The notes: a model not told the origin generated them from the letters alone. Counted from the first letter of the stretch, positions 17,503 through 26,921 are shown. The stretch: 64,000 nt of DNA from Rhodopseudomonas palustris HaA2 (GCF_000013365.1 NC_007778.1:3596001-3660000), one strand, 5' to 3'. A program made the numbers and translations.

Positions 17503-18213
17503 TCAGTCGAGACCGCGTTCGGTACTGAGCCGGACCATTTCTGTGACGAAGATCGCTTTCTGCTTGTCGTCGAGCGTCGCGAACAGCGGCTCGGCGGCGT
17601 CGGCGACGGCGCGCTGGTCGGCGCCGCGGTCGTACAGGAACTGCGCCTCGTTGCGCATCTGCTCGACGATGTCGTCGGGCGGATCGCGCTGCGCGCGCGC
17701 CTTGCGCAGGGTCAGCCGTTCGGCGCCGTGCTGGCCGAGATAGTGCATCGCGCTGGAGAACTGACCCCAGTGCTTCTCCTGCTCCGGTGTCAGTTTCAGT
17801 TCGCTTTTGATGCGCTCGATATTGGCGTCGGAATTGGCGACGATCTGTTCGGGGGTCAGTTCCGCCGGCGCCGCCTTGCCCTTGCCGGCCTTGGCGTCCC
17901 GCGCCTCCTTGCGCGTCTGCTTGGCGGATTTCTGCGGCTCCCCGGTCTGCTGCTTCGCCCCGACCGGCCCGCGCGCGGTGTTGCCGCCGGTGACGCCGGT
18001 CAGCACCCCGCCGACCACCCCGACCACACCGCCGATCGCACCGCCCAGCACCCCGCCGACCGGCCCCGCCGCCTTGTTGCCGGCCCGGGCGCCCTGCTCC
18101 ACGCCTTGCACCAGCCCTTGCGCGTCGGCTGCGGGCGGCGACGCGAGGACCACCAGCGCGACGAACGCGGCGGTGAAGGGAACACAGCGGCGTGGCAATG
18201 CGAGTCCAGGCAT
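17503..18213 (-). CDS. Secreted LTXXQ-motif (Spy/CpxP-like) protein with glycine zipper
   Basis: 236 residues from ATG 18213, with GGAG 6 bases upstream. A Sec signal (FTAAFVALVVLASPPAADAQG) is followed by a Gly/Val-rich zipper-like stretch around residues 45-75 (GGVLGGAIGGVVGVVGG). A Lys-rich linker leads to a helical C-terminal domain with LTPEQEKHWGQF, the LTXXQ motif typical of Spy/CpxP relatives. These bind unfolded proteins or report envelope stress in the periplasm. The glycine zipper may give membrane contact. It lies 220 bases upstream of the Slam-like gene on the same strand; co-transcription is possible but unproven. Confidence 0.7.
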   Translation of the reverse strand: MPGLALPRRCVPFTAAFVALVVLASPPAADAQGLVQGVEQGARAGNKAAGPVGGVLGGAIGGVVGVVGGVLTGVTGGNTARGPVGAKQQTGEPQKSAKQTRKEARDAKAGKGKAAPAELTPEQIVANSDANIERIKSELKLTPEQEKHWGQFSSAMHYLGQHGAERLTLRKARAQRDPPDDIVEQMRNEAQFLYDRGADQRAVADAAEPLFATLDDKQKAIFVTEMVRLSTERGLD

Positions 18214-18343
18214 TTCAATCTCCGTCGTCCGCGCGGGATGCCGCACGGCCCACAACTGTATCGGCGCTTCGATTCGGTTGAAAGTCTGGCAGAGTGAGAC
18301 GGCGCAATGAAGCCGTCGCATTTCAGCATGGGAGACGCCCGCC

Positions 18344-18829
18344 ATGACGCAGACCCTCGTCACAGCCCTGCTGTGGTTCGGCGCGATCGGCTGCGGCCTG
18401 ATGGCCGGGGTGTATTTCGCATTCTCGACCTTCGTGATGACCGCGCTGGCGCGGCTGCCGAGGGCGTCCGGCATCGCCGCGATGAACGCCATCAACACCG
18501 AGATCGTCCGCTCGCCTTTCCTGCCGCTGTTCTTCGGCACCACCCTGGCCGCGGCCGCGCTGGCGGTGGTCGGCGCACTGCACTGGAGCGAACCAGGCGC
18601 CACGGCGATGGTCGCCGGCGGCGTGATCTACGTGCTCGGCATGTTCGTCGTGACGATCGTCCGCAACGTGCCGCTCAACACCACGCTGGCCGCAGCTGAT
18701 CCGGAGAGTGTGGCTGCGGCTGAGTTGTGGGCTGCTTATGTGCGGGATTGGACGTGGTGGAACCACGTGCGAACGGTGGCGTCGACGGTGGCGTGCGGGT
18801 TGTTGATTGTGGGACCATCAGTCGGATAA
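18344..18829 (+). CDS. DUF1772 (anthrone oxygenase-like) membrane protein
   Basis: 161 residues with four hydrophobic segments. Family marks are GVYFAFSTFVMTAL near the start, RNVPLNTTLA in the middle and RDWTWWNHVRTVAST toward the end. DUF1772 proteins are small integral membrane proteins; eukaryotic relatives act as anthrone oxygenases, but the bacterial role is unclear. It is a single gene divergent from the LTXXQ gene and convergent with prfC, with about 80 bases to the latter. Confidence 0.8.
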   Translation: MTQTLVTALLWFGAIGCGLMAGVYFAFSTFVMTALARLPRASGIAAMNAINTEIVRSPFLPLFFGTTLAAAALAVVGALHWSEPGATAMVAGGVIYVLGMFVVTIVRNVPLNTTLAAADPESVAAAELWAAYVRDWTWWNHVRTVASTVACGLLIVGPSVG

Positions 18830-18909
18830 ACGAGCATCGCCGACAGAGGTCATCGTCCGGCTCGAACGGGCGCCCCAGTATTCAGAGCGGAGGCCACGAG
18901 CCCAGCGCC

Positions 18910-20535
18910 TCACGCCACCTTCTTCACGTCCTTGATCTCGGAGAACACGATGCCTTCGGCGCGGTCGCGGGTGTAGCCGAGATAGAACTCGTTTTTGGCG
19001 AGATACACCGGGTCGCCGTCGACGTCGTCGGCGATCGAGGAATTGTTGGTGGTGATGAAGGTGTCGAGCTTTTTGCGGTCCTCGGCCGAGATCCAGCGCG
19101 CGAGCTGGAATTCGGAGACTTCGAAATCGACCGGGAGCTGATATTCGGCGTCGAGCCGCGCCTTCAGCACGTCGAGCTGCAGCGGGCCGACGACGCCGAC
19201 CAGAGCGGGGGCGCCGTCGCGCGGGCGGAACACCTGCACGACGCCCTCTTCGGACATCTGCTGCAGCGCCTCTTTCAGCTTCTTCGCCTTCATCGCGTCG
19301 CCGAGCCGGACGCGGCGGACGATTTCCGGCGCGAACGACGGCACGCCGACGAAGGTGACGTCCTCGCCCTCGGTCAGCGTGTCGCCGATCCGCAGCGTGC
19401 CGTGATTGGGAATGCCGACGACGTCGCCGGCGAAGGCTTCGTCCGCCACCGAGCGATCCTGCGCGAAGAAGAATTGCGGCGCCGACAGGCTCATGTTCTT
19501 GCCGGTGCGGACCAGCTTGGCCTTCATGCCGCGGGTCAGCTTGCCGGAGCAAAGCCTTGCGAAGGCGATGCGATCGCGGTGGTTCGGATCCATGTTCGCC
19601 TGGATCTTGAAGACGAAGGCGCTCATCTTCGGCTCGTCGGCCTCGACCTTGCGCAGGTTCGAGTCCTGCGCGCGCGGCGGCGGCGCGTAGCGGCCGAGCC
19701 CTTGCAGCAGATCGCCGACGCCGAAATTGCGCAGCGCCGAGCCGAAATACACCGGCGTCAGATGGCCCTCGCGAAACGCCTCGAGGTCGAACGGCTTGCA
19801 GGCTTCGGTGGCGAGTTCCAGCTCTTCCTTCACCGCAGCGACATCGAGATTGGGGTTGCGCTTGCCGAGATCCTCGATGGCGATCTGCTCGGCCGCGCCG
19901 GTCTTGGCGCCGCCGCCTTCCAAGAGACGCACGCCGCCGGTGAGCACGTCGTAGGTGCCGAGGAAGTCGCGGCCACGGCCGACCGGCCAGGTCATCGGCG
20001 TGGTGTCGAGCGCCAGCGTCTTCTCGATCTCGTCCAGGATGTCGAACGTGTCGCGGCTCTCGCGGTCCATCTTGTTGATGAAGGTGATGATCGGGATGTC
20101 GCGCAGCCGGCAGACCTCGAACAGCTTGCGCGTCCGCGCCTCGATGCCCTTGGCGGCGTCGATCACCATCACGGCGGAATCGACCGCGGTCAGCGTCCGG
20201 TAGGTGTCCTCCGAGAAGTCCTCGTGGCCCGGCGTGTCGAGCAGGTTGAACACCAGTCCCTCGAACTCGAAGGTCATCACCGAGGTGACCACCGAGATGC
20301 CGCGGTCGCGCTCGATCTTCATCCAGTCCGAACGGGTGGTGCGGCGCTCGCCCTTGGCCTTGACCTGCCCGGCGAGATTGATCGCGCCGCCGAACAGCAG
20401 CAGCTTTTCTGTCAGCGTGGTCTTGCCGGCGTCGGGGTGCGAGATGATCGCAAAGGTGCGCCGCCGCGCAACTTCATGCGCGAGCGAAGACGGGGGCTGG
20501 GACGGCGCGTCGGTCGAAATGGCAATGTCGGACAT
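18910..20535 (-). CDS. prfC: Peptide chain release factor 3 (RF3)
   Basis: 541 residues from ATG 20535, which gives the usual RF3 N-terminus (MSDIAISTD...ARRRTFAIISH). G1 SHPDAGKTT, switch II DTPGHEDFSED and G4 NKMDRESRD define the translational GTPase, and the RERRTTRSDW-type region (GERRTTRSDWMKIE) distinguishes RF3 from EF-G. It recycles RF1/RF2 from the ribosome after termination. Length is standard. No Shine-Dalgarno is obvious. It stands alone, divergent from sugE. Confidence 0.97.
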   Translation of the reverse strand: MSDIAISTDAPSQPPSSLAHEVARRRTFAIISHPDAGKTTLTEKLLLFGGAINLAGQVKAKGERRTTRSDWMKIERDRGISVVTSVMTFEFEGLVFNLLDTPGHEDFSEDTYRTLTAVDSAVMVIDAAKGIEARTRKLFEVCRLRDIPIITFINKMDRESRDTFDILDEIEKTLALDTTPMTWPVGRGRDFLGTYDVLTGGVRLLEGGGAKTGAAEQIAIEDLGKRNPNLDVAAVKEELELATEACKPFDLEAFREGHLTPVYFGSALRNFGVGDLLQGLGRYAPPPRAQDSNLRKVEADEPKMSAFVFKIQANMDPNHRDRIAFARLCSGKLTRGMKAKLVRTGKNMSLSAPQFFFAQDRSVADEAFAGDVVGIPNHGTLRIGDTLTEGEDVTFVGVPSFAPEIVRRVRLGDAMKAKKLKEALQQMSEEGVVQVFRPRDGAPALVGVVGPLQLDVLKARLDAEYQLPVDFEVSEFQLARWISAEDRKKLDTFITTNNSSIADDVDGDPVYLAKNEFYLGYTRDRAEGIVFSEIKDVKKVA

Positions 20536-20688
20536 GGGCTGAGGCTGTGACAAAGAAAGCCGGCGCAATCAAGGGCGAAGGCTTCGAACATCAAGCGGCG
20601 TACGGAATTGCTGTAGCGCCTTCACAGCCTCATATAGGGTTGCAGGGACAGGTTCCAAGCATCTGAAATCTCTACAGGAGTGGATCGA

Positions 20689-21003
20689 ATGGCATGGGGG
20701 TTACTGGTCGTCGCCGGGTTGATGGAAGTGGGCTGGGCGATCGGCCTGAAATACACCGAAGGTTTCACCCGCCTGGTGCCTTCGGTGCTGACCATCGCCG
20801 CGATGATCGTCAGCATCGCCCTGCTCGGTCTGGCGCTGAAGACGCTGCCGATCGGCACCGCCTACGCGGTCTGGACCGGAATCGGCGCGGTCGGCACCGC
20901 GGCGCTCGGCATCGTGCTGTTCGGCGATCCGGCGACGGTGGCCCGCCTCGCCTGCATCGGCCTGATCGTCGCCGGCATCATCGGGCTGAAGGTGGTGACC
21001 TGA
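20689..21003 (+). CDS. sugE: SMR-family exporter, Gdx/SugE type (guanidinium)
   Basis: 104 residues with four transmembrane helices. ATG 20689 is chosen over GTG 20680 because ACAGGAG then sits 8 bases upstream. The essential helix-1 glutamate lies in [15 protein letters not shown], and the [11 protein letters not shown] form is typical of the SugE/Gdx branch rather than EmrE. Members of this branch export guanidinium as dual-topology dimers in the inner membrane. I looked for a guanidine riboswitch in the 150 bases upstream and did not recognise one, so regulation is unknown. Confidence 0.92.
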   Translation: MAWGLLVVAGLMEVGWAIGLKYTEGFTRLVPSVLTIAAMIVSIALLGLALKTLPIGTAYAVWTGIGAVGTAALGIVLFGDPATVARLACIGLIVAGIIGLKVVT

Positions 21004-21022
21004 AGCGGGCGCGGGCTCCCGC

Positions 21023-22033
21023 TCACATCGCCGGCAGCAGCCGGGTCGCCCAATACGCCAGCGCCGCGACGATCGCCGCGGCCGGGATCGTGATCACCCA
21101 GGCGTAGACGATGGAACTGGCCACGTTCCAGCGCACCGCCGACATCCGCCGCGCCGCGCCGACGCCGACGATCGCGCCGGTGATGGTGTGGGTGGTCGAC
21201 ACCGGCACGCCGAGGAAGGTCGCCATGAACAGCGTCGCGGCGCCGCCGGTCTCGGCGCAGAAGCCCTGCATCGGCGTCAGCTTGGTGATCCGCAGGCCCA
21301 TGGTGCGGACGATCCGCCAGCCGCCCATCAACGTGCCGAGCGCCATCGCCGCCTGGCACGAAATCACCACCCAGAACGGCACCGAAAACTCGCTGCCGAG
21401 ATAGCCCTGCGAATACAAAAGCACCGCGATGATGCCCATCGTCTTCTGCGCGTCGTTGCCGCCATGGCCGAGCGAATACAGCGAGGCGGAGACAAATTGC
21501 AGGATGCGGAAGGCGCGGTCGACGGCGAACGGCGTCGAGCGCACCGAGGCCCAGGACACGATCGCGACCAGCACCAGCGCCAGCAGGAAGCCGACCAGCG
21601 GCGACAGCACGATCGCCAGCAGCGCCTTGGACAAGCCGCTCCACAGCGCCGCCGACAGCCCGGCCTTGGCGAGGCCGGCGCCGAGCAGCCCGCCGATCAG
21701 CGCGTGCGACGAGCTCGACGGAATCCCGAGCCCCCAGGTGACGACGTTCCAGACGATCGCGCCGACCAGCGCTGCGAAAATCACCGAAGCGTCGATCACG
21801 CTCGGCTCGATGATGCCGGTGCCGATGGTGTTGGCGACGTGCAGGCCGAACACCAGGAAGGCGATGAAATTGAAGAACGCCGCCCAGAACACGGCGTATT
21901 GCGGCCGCAGCACCCGGGTCGAGACGATGGTGGCGATCGAATTGGCGGCGTCGTGCAGGCCGTTCAGAAAGTCGAACAGCAGGGCGACGGCGATCAATCC
22001 GACCAGAATCGGCAGTCCGATCGAAGCATCCAC
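21023..22033 (-). CDS. pit: PiT-family inorganic phosphate transporter
   Basis: 336 residues with about ten transmembrane helices and the two inverted PiT signatures: FLNGLHDAANSIAT near residue 23 and SLGHGGNDAQKTMG near 190. SSSSHALIGG and STTHTITGA are the paired re-entrant motifs. It imports metal-phosphate with protons or sodium at low affinity. It follows the DUF47 gene by 14 bases on the same strand, a standard DUF47-pit operon. Confidence 0.95.
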   Translation of the reverse strand: MDASIGLPILVGLIAVALLFDFLNGLHDAANSIATIVSTRVLRPQYAVFWAAFFNFIAFLVFGLHVANTIGTGIIEPSVIDASVIFAALVGAIVWNVVTWGLGIPSSSSHALIGGLLGAGLAKAGLSAALWSGLSKALLAIVLSPLVGFLLALVLVAIVSWASVRSTPFAVDRAFRILQFVSASLYSLGHGGNDAQKTMGIIAVLLYSQGYLGSEFSVPFWVVISCQAAMALGTLMGGWRIVRTMGLRITKLTPMQGFCAETGGAATLFMATFLGVPVSTTHTITGAIVGVGAARRMSAVRWNVASSIVYAWVITIPAAAIVAALAYWATRLLPAM

Positions 22034-22047
22034 AATGCGGCCCTGCC

Positions 22048-22692
22048 CTAGACTTGCTCGATGACGATGCTGTTGATCTCGTTGGCGACGTCGTCGAACC
22101 GATCGGCGACCTTCTCGAGATGGTCGTAGATTTCGGCGCCGACGATGAAGTCCATGGCGTTGGCGTCGCGGTGCTTGAGGAACAGCTCCTTCAGGCCGAT
22201 GTCGTGCAGATCGTCGACGCGACCCTCGAGCTTGGTGATCTCCTCGGTCATCGCCGTCAGCATCTGCAGATTCCGGCCGATCGATTTCATCAGCGGCAAC
22301 GCCTTGCCGACCAGATTGGCGCTTTCGACCAGCAGCGTCCCGATCTCGCGCATCGGCGGCTCGAATTCGCGGACCTCGAACAGGATCACCGCCTTGGCGG
22401 TCTGCTGCATCTGGTCGATGGCGTCATCCATCGAGGTGATCAGGTTCTTGATGTCGACGCGGTCGAACGGGGTGATGAAGGTGCGGCGCACCGCGGTCAG
22501 GACCTCGCGGGTGATGCCGTCGGCCTCGGCCTCGAAATGGCTGACGCGTTGGCAATGCACCAGCGTCTCGTCGCCGCCTCGCAGCATGTCCTGCAACGCC
22601 AGGCCCCCCTTGACGACCGTCTGGGCGTGGCGGTCGAACAGGTCGAAAAACCGTTCCTCCCTCGGCAGAAGGGCTCGAAAGTAGCGCAACAT
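22048..22692 (-). CDS. DUF47 (PhoU-like) Pit accessory protein
   Basis: 214 residues, all helical, matching the DUF47/TIGR00153 PhoU-like family: FFDLFDRHAQTVVKGG, HFEAEADGITREV and the DRVDIKNLITSMDDAIDQM stretch with the acidic metal-binding residues. These cytoplasmic proteins regulate or support the Pit transporter encoded immediately downstream. The start at 22692 gives the canonical N-terminus MLRYFRALLPREERFF. A possible Pho-box-like repeat lies about 46 bases upstream. Confidence 0.92.
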   Translation of the reverse strand: MLRYFRALLPREERFFDLFDRHAQTVVKGGLALQDMLRGGDETLVHCQRVSHFEAEADGITREVLTAVRRTFITPFDRVDIKNLITSMDDAIDQMQQTAKAVILFEVREFEPPMREIGTLLVESANLVGKALPLMKSIGRNLQMLTAMTEEITKLEGRVDDLHDIGLKELFLKHRDANAMDFIVGAEIYDHLEKVADRFDDVANEINSIVIEQV

Positions 22693-23212
22693 TTAGAGTT
22701 ATCCGATTGACGGGACTGGGGCCCGGGCGCTGCCCGCGTCACAGGAACGTCATAAATCATTTCGGGCGATGGCAGGCAACCGCCCATTCGCAAGACGCGC
22801 AACCCGGCGATGGGGTGCAAATTTTTCGACATTCGCCCACCTGCAGACGCCGACACCGCGACGCCGCGCCCCGCCGCCCGGGTTCGCGCCCGGTGCGAAT
22901 CACTTGAAGGCGTCCAGCCGTGTCGGCTGCCGAACACGCGATCCGCAACGGTATCGGGGGGCAGAACATGATCCCGTCAACGACACCTCACAGGAATTTT
23001 TTGAGGCCGATACGCGCCACGATCGCTGCCGTCTCGGCGACCGAGTTCTCGCCTGACTATCGCGACTTAGCAGTCATTGTTGAGCCGAGCTGAGAACAGA
23101 TCGGCGGCGGCCGTCCGCCGCACTGCGTATTGAATTGTCGGACGCTCTGTTAGACTCGCATCGACCTGTCACTTCGAACCGCGGCGCACATCACCGCAGA
23201 ATTTGGGCGGCC
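22693..23212. other. 520-base divergent intergenic region
   Basis: No convincing gene: the open frames here lack family features and ribosome sites. It must contain promoters for the DUF47-pit operon (leftward) and the DUF4407 gene (rightward). At 22738-22753 two GTCA(C/T)A units are spaced exactly 11 bases apart, as in a Pho box, but pointing away from DUF47-pit. The stretch around 22810-22840 is locally AT-richer (GCAAATTTTTCGAC). No structured RNA was recognised. Confidence 0.4.
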
Positions 23213-25840
23213 ATGATTCAACGTGCACTTGGTGTCATCGCCGGCGTCGATCGCAAGACGCTCTCGACCTGCCCGGCCTCGGACAAGCTGTGGGCCGCGC
23301 ATCTCGGCGCCTCGCTCTGCCTGTCCTTCATCGTCGTGCTCGGCGTCTCGTATCACGCCACCGGCTACATGATCGCGAGCGTTTGGACCCGGCTGCTGGT
23401 CTCCGGCGTGATCGCGCTCACCGTGCTGATGTTCGACCGCGCGCTGTGCCAATCGGACTGGTTCTATCAGGGCACGCTGTGGAATACCGCGCCGATCCAG
23501 TCGAGCGCCGAAGCCAGGCAGACCGCGTGGCGCTTCGTCCGGGTCGGCATCCGCCTGTTGATGTCGTTCGGGCTGGCTTGGGTGATCGCGATGTTCCTGG
23601 AACTGGCGATCTTCTCCGGCACCATCAACGAGAAGATCGAGGCCGACCGCGTCGCCGCCAATCAGCCGATCTATGCGAAAATCGCGCAATACGAAGCCGG
23701 GCTGAATGCCGAGTCCGCCCGTCGGCAGGCCGGCATCGACGCGCTGCAGGCACTGCACCGCGATGCCCTCACCGAAACTCCGGCTGCGGAGCCGAACCTC
23801 CAGACCCGCAACGACGACATCGAGCAGCAGATCAAGGCGCTGGTCGCGCGCGAGGCCGACATCCGCGCCGACATCGGCGAAATCGACCGCACCATCCAGC
23901 GCTACATCGCGGACATGAACGCCGAGGAATTCGGGCTGAAGGCCGCGCCGAACAATTCCGGCCGCCCCGGCGCCGGCCCGCGCTACGAATTCGCCAAGAA
24001 GCAGAAAGACTCCTTCATCGCCCAGCGCGCCGCACGCGAGGCCGAGATCGTCCAGCTCCACGCCAAGCGCGACGAGTTGCGCGCGGAGCAATCGAAGATC
24101 GCAGCCGAGGCGCTGGCCGCGCGCGATCAGGAGCGCAGCGTGATCAAGTCCAAGGCGGACGCCTTGCAGGCCCGGATCGACGCGGCCCGCGCCGACCTGA
24201 AATCATTCGAAGCCGACAAGGTCGCCAGCATCGCCGAATTCCGCAGCAAGGCGCTGGCGGAATCCTACTACCAGGAGAAAAAGGACCGGGTCGATCCGCT
24301 GACCCGGATCGCGGCCTATCAGGAACTGAAGAACGATCCCAAGGACGGCGCCACCATGACGCTGTTTTCCTGGATGACGCGGATGTTCATCATCTTCCTG
24401 GAAATCGTGCCGGTGATTGCGAAAATCTTCTTCTCGCCGCCGAGCGTCTACGCCGCCAAGATCCAGGCCCAGGTCGAGCGCGCGCGCCAGCGCATCGAGA
24501 ACAACGAAGATCTCGACGACGACAAGCCGACAGAACCTGCCAAGCCTGCCGCGCCGGCGATCGCGGCGATCGCCCTGCCGGCGATGAGCCTCGGTGCCGT
24601 CGAAATGAACCAGCCGGAGCCGCGACGCACGGAGCGCAGGCACACGGCTGCCGACGACCGGATCGACCGTGCGCGCAGCCGCGACGGTGCCCGGTACGAT
24701 TACGCACGCGATACCGGTGATCGCGATGTCAGGCGGCACCGTTTCGAAGGCGATATCCACCGCCGGGACTATGCGGCGCGAGACTATGCCCGTGACGACG
24801 ACCGGCGCAGCTACGCGCAGGACGTTCACGACGACGACCGCCGCGGTTGGCATCGGCGTGATTTCGATCGACGTGACGTCCACCGCCGAGACTATCGTGA
24901 CCGCGACGAGACGATGCCGCGACACGAGATGCCGCGACACGAGGTGGCTCGCCACGAAGGAGCTCAGCACGACGTGGCCAACCGACGTCCCGCGCAGGTC
25001 GTCGCCCGCGACCTCGCCGCCCACGGCTTCGAAGCGGCGGATTTCTTCCGACCGGATCACGACGACCGCGCATTCGATGCCAGCGAGCTCGACGTTCGCA
25101 ACCTGATCATGCCGCGCCGGGGCGCGGTTCGCCGCGAGGCGATGCCGCACGACGTGGCCCGCGAGAGCTTCGGCGTTCGGGCGGCCGCCCCGGTCGTGGC
25201 GGAGGTCACTGCCGAGCACCCCGCGCCACCCGCGGCGGCTGCGAGCGACGATCGTCAGACCCGCGAACTGGTCCGGCAGATCCTCGTCGAAGCGGACGCT
25301 CCCGTGATCGAGACCCCGGTGCGCGAGGAGCTGCCGCCGATGCCACCGCGCGAGCCCGACGCAGCGCGCGCGGTTTCCTCGATCAGGACCGCTGCCGAAG
25401 CCGAAGCGACCACCGAGAGCCCCCTGCCGGCCGATCAGACGGCCGCGCAAGACGTCACCGACGACGTCCTGGCGGAGTCGAAGCCTGCGGAAACGGCGGA
25501 GGCCATCTCGCCGATCGCGGCCGATCCGGAGCCGACCAGCGACTCGCTCGGAAGCGCATCGCCGCAATCCCCTGCTGCCGCGCCCTTGATCGAGACCGCA
25601 ACGCCGCCGGCAGCGATGTCGCAAGACGCGGCGGTTGCACCGGGAGACGCCCACCACGGCTCGGCCGGCAGCCCGGCGCTGAAGTTCAGTGCCGATGTCG
25701 AACGGCTGATGAGCGAAGCGGTCGAACTCTCCAAGGCGCGAAAGAAGGCTGCCCGCGCCCGCCGCGACCATCCGGTCGCCGCGGAAGCCGAACTGCCGCT
25801 CGAGCCGGCCCCGCAATATGGGGACGTTCCGAAGGCGTGA
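23213..25840 (+). CDS. DUF4407 membrane protein with long charged repeat tail
   Basis: 875 residues from ATG 23213 (TTG 23135 would add 26 residues without family support). The first ~430 residues are DUF4407: two N-terminal transmembrane helices (LCLSFIVVLGVSYHATGY; LLVSGVIALTVLMFDRAL), a third near 135, a long coiled-coil domain, and a fourth hydrophobic segment at MTRMFIIFLEIVPVIAKIFF. Residues ~490-640 are an Arg/Asp/His/Tyr-rich repeat (units like RRDYxxRD and MPRHE), then a long acidic Ala/Pro/Glu tail ending in a helical ARKKAARARRDH stretch. The C-terminal half looks disordered. Function unknown. An intrinsic terminator follows. Confidence 0.82.
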   Translation: MIQRALGVIAGVDRKTLSTCPASDKLWAAHLGASLCLSFIVVLGVSYHATGYMIASVWTRLLVSGVIALTVLMFDRALCQSDWFYQGTLWNTAPIQSSAEARQTAWRFVRVGIRLLMSFGLAWVIAMFLELAIFSGTINEKIEADRVAANQPIYAKIAQYEAGLNAESARRQAGIDALQALHRDALTETPAAEPNLQTRNDDIEQQIKALVAREADIRADIGEIDRTIQRYIADMNAEEFGLKAAPNNSGRPGAGPRYEFAKKQKDSFIAQRAAREAEIVQLHAKRDELRAEQSKIAAEALAARDQERSVIKSKADALQARIDAARADLKSFEADKVASIAEFRSKALAESYYQEKKDRVDPLTRIAAYQELKNDPKDGATMTLFSWMTRMFIIFLEIVPVIAKIFFSPPSVYAAKIQAQVERARQRIENNEDLDDDKPTEPAKPAAPAIAAIALPAMSLGAVEMNQPEPRRTERRHTAADDRIDRARSRDGARYDYARDTGDRDVRRHRFEGDIHRRDYAARDYARDDDRRSYAQDVHDDDRRGWHRRDFDRRDVHRRDYRDRDETMPRHEMPRHEVARHEGAQHDVANRRPAQVVARDLAAHGFEAADFFRPDHDDRAFDASELDVRNLIMPRRGAVRREAMPHDVARESFGVRAAAPVVAEVTAEHPAPPAAAASDDRQTRELVRQILVEADAPVIETPVREELPPMPPREPDAARAVSSIRTAAEAEATTESPLPADQTAAQDVTDDVLAESKPAETAEAISPIAADPEPTSDSLGSASPQSPAAAPLIETATPPAAMSQDAAVAPGDAHHGSAGSPALKFSADVERLMSEAVELSKARKKAARARRDHPVAAEAELPLEPAPQYGDVPKA

Positions 25841-25867
25841 CGCCGTTCGGCGGGCCCTCTCAATGCA

Positions 25868-25900
25868 AACCGCCGCGCAACTGGTTGCGCGGCGGTTTTG
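25868..25900. terminator. Strong intrinsic terminator, probably bidirectional
   Basis: A perfect 14-bp inverted repeat, AACCGCCGCGCAAC (25868-25881) and its complement (25884-25897), with a two-base gap, runs into TTTTG on the + strand. It starts 28 bases after the DUF4407 stop and lies 46 bases from the end of livM on the opposite strand, so it can end both converging transcripts. The minus-strand tail (complement of GCAAACC) has only a short T-run and is weaker. Confidence 0.85.
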
Positions 25901-25945
25901 TCTGGGGGATGGCTTCGCGTCGTCGTGACGCCCGGGATCTACCGC

Positions 25946-26920
25946 TTACAGCGACCGCTTGAAGTAGTGCCCGATCTCGCCGACGATGCCGCGGCGGAAG
26001 GTGAGCACGCAGGCGACGAAGATCACGCCCTGGATCACCGTGACCCACTGGCCGAAGCCGGCGAGATATTGCTGCATTGCGATGATCACGAAGGCCCCGA
26101 CCACCGGACCGAAGATCGTGCCGAGCCCGCCGACCAGCGTCATCAGCACGATCTCGCCGGACATCGACCAGTGCACGTCGGTCAACGAGGCGTTTTGCGC
26201 CACGAACACTTTCAGCGCGCCGGCGAAGCCCGCCAGCGTTCCCGACAGGATGAAGGCCAAGAGCTTGTATTGGTCGGTCTTGTAGCCGAGCGAGATCGCG
26301 CGCGGCTCGTTTTCGCGGATCGCCTTCAGCACCTCGCCGAACGGCGAGTTGATGGCCCGGTAGATGATCAGGAAGCCGATCAGGAAACCGATCAGGATCA
26401 CGAAATACAGTGTGGTGGTGTGCTGCAGGTCGATGATGCCGAACATCTTGCCCTGCGGGATGCCCTGGATGCCATCCTCGCCGTGGGTAAACGGCGCCTG
26501 CAGATAGATAAAATACAGCAGCTGCGACAGCGCCAGCGTGATCATCGCGAAATAGATGCCCTGGCGGCGGATCGCAATCAGGCCGGTGATGACGGAAAGC
26601 CCAAATGCCGCCACGACGCCGGCGACGATCCCGAGCTCCGGCGGCAGTTCCCAGACCTTCAGCGCATGGGCGCTGACATAGCCGGCGGTGCCGAGGAACA
26701 TCGCGTGACCGAACGACAGCAGGCCGCCATAGCCGATCAGCAGATTGAAGGCGCAGGCCAGCAGCGCGAAACACAGGCCTTGCATCACGAAGAACGGATA
26801 GACGCCGGTGAACGGCACCACCGCCAGCACGATCGTCATCAGCGCGAAGGCGATCATCTCGTCGCGCACCGGGCGGCGCGTCGTCGGGGCCGGAACGGAG
26901 TTTTGCGTGATCGTGCTCAT
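25946..26920 (-). CDS. livM: Branched-chain amino acid ABC transporter permease LivM
   Basis: 324 residues with eight to ten hydrophobic helices and the LivM-type motifs ACAFNLLIGYGGLLSFGHAMFLG and GEIVLMTLVGGLGTIFGPVVGA split around the EAA-like loop. It is the second permease of a HAAT importer. The start ATG 26920 follows the livH stop by a single base, so the genes are coupled. It is the last gene of the livG-livF-livH-livM operon and ends 46 bases before the strong terminator stem. Confidence 0.92.
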   Translation of the reverse strand: MSTITQNSVPAPTTRRPVRDEMIAFALMTIVLAVVPFTGVYPFFVMQGLCFALLACAFNLLIGYGGLLSFGHAMFLGTAGYVSAHALKVWELPPELGIVAGVVAAFGLSVITGLIAIRRQGIYFAMITLALSQLLYFIYLQAPFTHGEDGIQGIPQGKMFGIIDLQHTTTLYFVILIGFLIGFLIIYRAINSPFGEVLKAIRENEPRAISLGYKTDQYKLLAFILSGTLAGFAGALKVFVAQNASLTDVHWSMSGEIVLMTLVGGLGTIFGPVVGAFVIIAMQQYLAGFGQWVTVIQGVIFVACVLTFRRGIVGEIGHYFKRSL

Positions 26921-26921
26921 G

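Noticed and set aside
20540-20688. Guanidine riboswitch upstream of the Gdx/SugE gene
   Set aside because: One ACGG appears, but no paired ACGR-loop hairpins or ykkC-type fold could be traced.
22769-23056. 95-codon frame in the DUF47/DUF4407 gap
   Set aside because: No ribosome site, Arg/Pro-rich random composition and no recognisable motif.
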